A stretch of 64,000 bases of DNA, taken from positions 7,688,001 to 7,752,000 of the forward strand of contig OZ020255.1 in the NCBI GenBank assembly GCA_963971285.1. The letters run 5' to 3'. A program made the translations under genes and the position numbers. The notes beneath the pieces were generated by a model that made no database searches, had not been told where the DNA came from, and saw only the letters and a program-made list of their open reading frames with translations. The number at the start of each line of letters is the position of its first letter. The stretch's first letter is position 1. Below, one piece after another: positions 57,931 to 64,000 of this stretch. Origin of the DNA: Astropecten irregularis. Its lineage: Eukaryota > Echinodermata > Asteroidea > Paxillosida > Astropectinidae.

Positions 57931-58800
57931 TGACAACAACAACAATTACCGAGAACAACAACATCAAGAGCAACAGCGACAACAACAACAACGTCAATTA
58001 ACAACACAACAGCAACAAAAGACAACAACAATGGCAGCAGCAGCAACAACAATAACAACAACATCAACGACAATGACAACAACAACGACAACAACAACAT
58101 CAGCAACAATAACAACAACAACATCAACGACAACAACAACGACAACATCAGCAGCAACAATAACAACAACGACAACAACAACAACATCAACGACAACAAC
58201 AACGACAACATCAGCAGCAACAATAACAACAACGACAACAACATTAGCAACAATAACAACAACAACAACAATATCAACAACAACAACATCAGCGACAACA
58301 GCAACAACAACAGCAACAACAACAAAGACATCTGCAACAATGACAACAACAACAATTACCGAGAACAACAACATCAAGAGCAACAGCGACAACAACAACA
58401 ACGTCAATTAACAACACAACAGCAACAAAAGACAACAACAATGGCAGCAGCAGCAACAACAATAACAACAACATCAACGACAATGACAACAACAACGACA
58501 ACAACAACATCAGCAACAATAACAACAACAACATCAACGACAACAACAACGACAACATCAGCAGCAACAATAACAACAACGACAACAACAACAACATCAA
58601 CGACAACAACAACGACAACATCAGCAGCAACAATAACAACAACGACAACAACAACATTAGCAACAATAATAACAACAATAACAACATCAGCAACAATAAC
58701 AACAACAACAACAATATCAACAACAACAACATCAGCGACAACAGCAACAACAACAGCAACAACAACAAAGACATCTGCAACAAACAACAACAACAACAAC
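57931..58800. repeat. ACA-rich satellite, two 410-bp higher-order units
   Basis: The segment starting TGACAACAACAACAATTACC at 57931 recurs at 58341, exactly 410 bases later, and the two units match almost throughout except a small insertion near 58655-58690. The basic unit is ACA/ACG/GCA triplets with no stop in several frames, creating long Thr-rich and Leu/Val-rich frames that are not genes. Confidence 0.9.
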
Positions 58801-59342
58801 AATTTGAGATCTCAGGTGGATTATGTGTCCGATTTTATACGGTCTGCACCCCTATAATTATTATTCAACAATCACATGCAAACAATGACTCAAAAGCCAA
58901 TTCAGTCCAAATATTAACCATTATACACTAATCTTGCTAATACCCAATTACATCCAAAACAAAGACAGACATAAAACTTTACGCCCCTTCTAAGATCATT
59001 TTGGAGACATTTAAAATAGACCACTGATGCATTAACTAATTTTAAAGACTTGACTATGTGACCAGGCACTAAACTAAAAATCAGACATTCTAGCTTTTTG
59101 TTGGCAGGCTTTCACATTTTGACTGCACTGTATTGCTATATGAAGGATTTTTAAAACAATTTTTGGTGTCACTCGGAAAAATGTGTTTTTTGTTAATGGA
59201 TTCCTGCTGGGACCAGTATTTACTATATATTTTCCTCTGAAATATTGCCAATAATATAATAGGCATACCATGTTTCATAATTCATATACTTCATATTGTA
59301 TTCTGGATATATTCAGATAATTATATTCTTGTATTTTGTTAA

Positions 59343-59747
59343 AGGTGATATCATACTTTGTTTTTTATCAAAGAAATACAGATTCATAGGAAAAAATATC
59401 AAGACATACAGTTATAGTCATCTGTGAAAATATCAGTCCCATACGGTGCCTACTTTTTTGAGAAAATAGTGAAAAACAGCCACAGTATTTCTTAAGTCTT
59501 TTCTCTTTTATTTTTGATCCTTTAAAAGATCAAAAAGATTTTCGTTCGTTGTTTTACTAATTTCTGGATAAATACACCATTTCAGACGGAAATATTATGT
59601 TAACGGTATGTTTCTACCACCACCATCTTCATGCTCTCTGTAAGTTATAGGCATACAGCTATATTAAAATTAATTTTAATATAGCTCTATGGTAATAGGT
59701 AATTCTTTGAACATTTTCTGTTTTGGTTTCTTACCAAAGTAACTATA
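59343..59747. mobile_element. M1 MITE, duplicated with the secreted gene
   Basis: Starts after TTAA at 59339-59342. Near 59660-59700 it carries an inserted palindrome (CTATATTAAAATTAATTTTA). The right end is eroded. It is the counterpart of 63188-63583. Confidence 0.75.
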
Positions 59748-59860
59748 CGCATGTTCTTCGCATATGTTCTATACTAAAACTATAATTATAGGAAAGTGTG
59801 TTGAGTTAACCACGATATTTTTTTACTCAATTCTTATTCGACAAGCTCGAAGTAAGTTGG

Positions 59861-61541
59861 TTAATTTAGGGTGACACAACTTTCCACGACGATCTGCGCA
59901 TTGTCGAAATCTTCGTTGCTCCCGCCAGTCTGAATAATGCCGCTGAGATTGATGAACACCGCCCTCACGCGACGTTCCACCAAGCCACACTTTTGATCGC
60001 CGCTCGGACTCGAGTCTGAACTGCACGTCTCGCTCAAGATCCACTGGTCGCGGTCGTTGGGCTGAAATTAAATTATTTTTTATTCATTCAAAGGTGACAG
60101 ATTTTCAATTTCTCTAAGACGAGCAAAGTGATCCGTGTCCTGGGGGAGGGGTATAATTTGGAAAAAAATTTGAATCCAAATGGTGCCTACATGCAAAATG
60201 GTGGCATCTATGGACATCTTGTCCAGTTGACATGAGTGGGTTACATACTTAGGTGGTTGTCTTCGCATACTTCTCTGAAGAATGGATCTTCTTCAGCACA
60301 GCATTTGTGTTCTTCAGCTTTTTTATTTAGGACAATTAGAATTTTCGGGGGCATTTCGTCGAATCGGGGACATTTTCGGGGACAATTTTTCATCGGGGAC
60401 GGCACTGTCAAATCGGGGACTGTCCCCGGAAATCGGGGACGTCTGGTCACCTTACTTAAAATAGGGACGGCGTTTTTAAGTATTATTGGCCTAATTCGAG
60501 TCGAGAACGAAATGAGGCTTGCCAAAGGCTAGGCTTGGGATTTAGTTTGCTACTGCCATTTTGTGTTCTAAATGAAATGAAGGGCTTGAGATACTTTCGA
60601 AATTCATAATACTCATATGTAGGACAACTCTTTTTCCAGTTGTCTTCCACTCTTTTAGAGAGAAGTTTGCATCGTTTTGGATGATTTTTCACTCTGGCCA
60701 AGAGTGAAAACCACTCCAACAGAGTGAAATATCCACCTCTCTTTTTCAAGAGCCATTATGAAGGACAACTCGATTTTGAACGAGCGATATTTTTCACTCC
60801 TTTGCATTTAGAGAGTACATGGCGAAGCTGGGGCCTTTCTTCGGCTTCGTCGTGTGGCCCAATCCCTTCAAGTTAGTTTGTGGGCCTCAAATATGGCGGT
60901 AGGGGAAATAAGTACCAAGCCTAGCCTCAAGCCAGGTTTCGTAAAGGCCCATTGACTCGAGTCATTTATAGTATTACAACTCTGGACATGAAAATGCAAG
61001 TATCAAGATAATATTAGTACATTTATTAAGTATGTGTGGCGAAACGGATTGAACTAAGGCCATTACATACCCGTGTCGTCTGAACCACTTGACCATTGGG
61101 TTTGCGAGCAAGAATGACCCTGCCCGGTGGATAATTTGGCCGGCAGACCCTGGCGTAAGCCGACCGGCGTTTACGGGTGGAGTTGGCGTTGTCCACCCCC
61201 AGCACGTCCACGATGGATCCGGACGTAGCGTGGGACTCCTCGAACGATGCCCTATCCGTGAACTGCTGTGGGAAGTTGCGCACCAACTGGGCCTGCTGTC
61301 TGCTCGTGAGCGTCACGATCGGTCTCTGGTTGGCCTCCTCCCGCAGACGTTCCGGGTTCTGCTCCAAATCCAAGATAAGGGCTCTGTTGGCGTAAACCTG
61401 CGCGATTTGAGACGGGGTAAGCGGGTCGATCGACTCAGTATGGCACTGAGGGCAGCACGATTTGGTGGTCGAACCGTGGTCGACCAACGCCAAGAGTAAA
61501 GAAATGACCAGCAAAACTCCTCGCTTCATGTTCATTTCCAT
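59861..61541 (-). CDS. secreted four-cysteine pro-protein, gene B, intact
   Basis: Exon 1 61541-61071, exon 2 60061-59861; donor GTATGT, acceptor TTTCAG, phase 0; 223 residues. Signal peptide about 1-27 (MKRGVLLVISLLLALVDHGS), a pro-region with SCCPQCHTE and YANRALILDLEQNPERLREE, then RKRR as a furin-type site at about residues 130-133. The mature part of about 90 residues reads SAYARVCRPNYPPGRV, ILARKPNGQVV, W-ILSETC, KCGLVERRVRAVFINLSGII, DFDNAQIVVESCVTLN, with four cysteines and one NLS glycosylation site. Layout (signal, pro-region, RxRR, Cys domain) is that of a secreted growth factor or peptide hormone; ETC..KCG and the terminal ESCV faintly recall neurotrophin/Spaetzle cystine knots, but two of six knot cysteines would be missing, so no family is assigned. 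The ATG at 61541 is the first of three close in-frame ATGs. Confidence 0.85.
60062..61070. other. intron of gene B
   Basis: Contains AATCGGGGAC repeated several times (60343-60440) and at about 60952-60983 a solo M7a right end (GACTCGAGTCATTTATAG and TTACAACTCT). No exon. Confidence 0.5.
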
Positions 61542-61977
61542 GGCTGTGGAATTATCACAATGATTCAGATCGCTTGTGAGCCTATATAGGTAGGTACATG
61601 TGCTGTGAATGCCGCTGTATGTGCAACTGAATGTATAAACATTATTACGACTCTGCAAATTGCAAATTAATGATAATGTATGCGTTTCATGCCAGTACAC
61701 GTTGAACAGCAATAGTGCATAGAGGAATTTTCACGACCCTCGTCACTGCGCAGCGTGCTGAGTCGTGTCACATACACAGTGAGATTTATTATCGACTTTA
61801 TAATGTTTGATTCGCAGTTCACTTAAAGGTACGATACATGATTGGTAAAAGGTCACAGAACAGCACTCACACTTTGTCTAATCCAGCATGTGCATGAAAT
61901 AATAAACTTGTGAAAATTTTGAGCTCAATCGGACATCTGAGTCACTAGAAAATAGCAAAAACTCAACTCTATTTTTA

Positions 61978-62440
61978 TTATAAAACATAAACAAACGACA
62001 ACGACAACAACAAATGACAACGACAAACAAACGACAACGACAACACAACAATACAACAACACAACAACAAAAACAACACAACAACGACGACGACAAACAA
62101 ACGACAACACAACAATGCAACAACAAAAACAACACAATACAACAACACAACAACAACGACGACGACAAACAAACGACAACACAACAACGCAACAACAAAA
62201 ACAATACAACAACGACGACAACAAACAAACGACAAATGACAACACAACAACGCAACAACAAAAACAATACAACAACGACGACGACAAACAAACGACAACA
62301 CAACAATGCAACAACAAAAACAACACAACAACAACACAACAACAACAAATGACAACGACAAACAAACGACAACGACAGCACAACAAAGACGACGACAACA
62401 ACAGCAACGACGACAGCATCAACAACAACAAACAACTAGA
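61978..62440. repeat. ACAACGACAAACAA satellite upstream of gene B
   Basis: Imperfect units of about 60-70 bases with ACGACGACAAACAAACGAC and ACACAACAATGCAACAACAA. Its right flank (TATTATTCAACAATCACATG) matches the flank of the 57931-58800 satellite. Confidence 0.85.
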
Positions 62441-62981
62441 AATCTCGGATGGATTTTTTGACCGTTTTTATACGGGTCTACTTATTATTCAACAATCACA
62501 TGCAATTTATACGCAATAATTATGCAATATGCAATTTAGTCCAACTATAATTAAACTATATTGTGCACATGCAATGATGTTTATTATTATGGGCAATTGT
62601 TGGGGTATATTTGTAAATAGACCTTCATCTAATCTAAAGTATTAAGCTTACCCAATCTAAAAAAACATCCAAAATTTTACAGAAACAAAATTAAGCATGC
62701 ATGTTGTGAGATCATTTTGGAGACAAGGGCCATGTCACACACACGAGACAACTTTTACAGGCAACTTGAGGTAACCAACTACACCGCATGCAAGAGGAAA
62801 AACCTTGCTTTTACCGAAGTCATTTTTTGGGGGTTTCTCACTATCCCAAATAAAAGTATAATGATGTTAATTGAAAGATGAATGTTATTTTTTAATTGAA
62901 TATACATTAGATTGCCTGGAACTTGTTGCCTGTAAATTGAAATATCATCGTGCCATGCCATGGGCATAACTAACATTTAAA

Positions 62982-63183
62982 TGGTAATATCATACTTTTT
63001 TGTCAAAGAAATGCAGATTCAAAGATTTTAAAATGCCGTAGGCGTTTGTCGCCGTTTTCTCAAAAAGTAGTCACCGTATGGGACTGGGGATTTCACAGAT
63101 TACTGTTATTGTATCTTCCTTGATATTGTTGCCCATGAATCTGCATTTCTTTGGCCGGCAAAAGCCAAAGTATGAAGTTACCT
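62982..63183. mobile_element. M1 MITE, internally deleted
   Basis: TTAA at 62978-62981. The right TTAA (63184-63187) is shared with the next M1. Confidence 0.72.
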
Positions 63184-63187
63184 TTAA

Positions 63188-63583
63188 AGGTAGTATAATA
63201 CTTTGGTTTTTATCAAAGAAATACAGATTCATGGGCAAAAATATCAAGACAGATACAGTAAAAGTCATCTGTGAAAAGTTCAGTCCCATACGGTGCCCAC
63301 TTTTTGAGAAAACAGTGAAAAAACAGCCACAGTATTTCTTAAGTCTCTTCTCTTTTATTTTTTATCTTTTAAAAGATCAAAAAGATTTTCGTTCGTTGTT
63401 TTACTAATTTCTGGATAAATACACCATTTCAATATAATTATGTTAACTATGTTAATATTGTTAATTATGTTAATATGTTAACGGTATGTTTCTACCACCA
63501 CCATCTTCATACCCTGTAAGTTATACGTAAATCTGTGAACATTTCTGTTTTGGTTTCTTACCAAAGTAACTATGATACTACCT
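63188..63583. mobile_element. M1 MITE, near full length
   Basis: Ends AGGTAGTATAATACTTTGG and, inverted, AGGTAGTATCATAGTTAC; TTAA at 63584-63587. It carries an AATATTGTTAATTATGTTAA expansion at about 63440-63480. Confidence 0.8.
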
Positions 63584-63683
63584 TTAAATTCTTCGCATAC
63601 TAAAACCATAGTAGGAAAGTGTGTTGAGTTAACCACGATATTATTTTACTCAATTCTTATTTGACAACCTCGAAGTAAGTTGG

Positions 63684-63884
63684 TTAATTTAGGGTGACAC
63701 AACTTTCCACGACAATCTGCGCATTGTCGAAATCTTCGTTGCTCCCGCCAGTCTGAATAATGCCGCTGAGATTGATGAACACTGCCCTCACGCGGCGTTC
63801 CACCAAGCCACACTTTTGATCGCCGCTCGGACTCGAGTCTGAACTGCACGTCTCGCTCAAGATCCACTGGTCGCGGTCGTTGGG
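63684..63884 (-). CDS. secreted four-cysteine protein, gene C, exon 2 only
   Basis: This terminal exon encodes 66 residues identical to gene B exon 2 (PNDRDQWILSETC, KCGLVERRVRAVFINLSGII, ESCVTLN) with the same TTTCAG acceptor and TAA stop. I count three base differences in 201, all silent. The signal-peptide exon should lie beyond the right edge, about 1 kb away if the intron matches gene B. Confidence 0.82.
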   Translation of the reverse strand, partial: PNDRDQWILSETCSSDSSPSGDQKCGLVERRVRAVFINLSGIIQTGGSNEDFDNAQIVVESCVTLN

Positions 63885-64000
63885 CTGAAATTAAATGTTT
63901 GTTTTTTTATTCATTCAAAGGTGACAGATTTTCAATTTCTCTAAGACGAGCACAGTGATCCGTGTCCTGGGGGAGGGGTATAATTTGGAAAAAAATTTGA

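Noticed and set aside
57921..58857. Long Thr-rich and Leu/Val-rich reading frames of 126-164 codons
   Set aside because: They are frames through a triplet satellite, present on both strands and in several frames, with no splice or start context and no domain.
59823..60044. 73-codon frame on the minus strand at gene B exon 2 (and its twin at 63646)
   Set aside because: One frame off the true coding frame, which continues from the spliced exon 1 and keeps the conserved cysteines.
61878..62519. Cys/Val-rich and Gln/Asn/Thr-rich reading frames
   Set aside because: Same reason: frames of an ACAACGAC-type satellite.

Overview
The window is eukaryotic nuclear DNA. Coding exons are short and scattered between introns with GT-AG borders (one GC-AG), and more than half of the sequence is interspersed repeats. 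The two recognisable genes (KLHL8-like, DUS3L) are animal genes. The compact exons, roughly 1-4 kb introns and dense short inverted-repeat transposons fit a marine invertebrate, possibly an echinoderm-like deuterostome, but the species cannot be fixed from sequence alone. No bacterial operon, CRISPR array, rRNA gene or plausible functional tRNA gene was seen.

Layout. (1) 669-10324, minus strand: a BTB-BACK-Kelch gene most like KLHL8; four exons are visible and the last Kelch repeats lie off the left edge. (2) 10325-12413: a 2.1 kb head-to-head intergenic region holding three miniature transposons. (3) 12414-29227, plus strand: a complete 11-exon DUS3L (tRNA-dihydrouridine(47) synthase) model of 698 residues; its introns carry large minisatellites and one intron has a GC donor. 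(4) 32462-43134, plus strand: an 8-exon ankyrin-repeat gene of 268 residues that I cannot name. (5) 43135-50911: repeats plus a dead transposase fragment. (6) 50912-64000, minus strand: a cluster of at least three genes for small secreted proteins with a signal peptide, a pro-region, a multibasic cleavage site and a four-cysteine C-terminal domain split by a phase-0 intron. Gene A has a frame break in exon 1, gene B is intact, and gene C is cut by the right edge.

Repeats. I define families by their terminal inverted repeats (TIRs). M1 and M2 are flanked by TTAA; M1 also inserted into the TTAA at the centre of another M1. M3 begins GGGGCCAATTTCAT. M4 has arms made of GGCTCC/GGCTCA hexamers and CTAG at its ends. 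M5 begins AGGCCGTGTCC. M6 is a hairpin whose arms have been amplified into satellites. M7 is a GACTCGAGTC-rich or GAGTAC-rich element; one copy supplies the stop codon of secreted gene A. A hAT-like element has an 8-bp target duplication. Several insertions can be proved inside the window by comparing filled and empty sites.

How the genes relate: the KLHL8-like protein is expected to be a CUL3 ubiquitin-ligase adaptor and DUS3L a tRNA-modifying enzyme; nothing links them beyond their divergent layout. The candidate new biology is the secreted four-cysteine family and the transposon behaviour around it.
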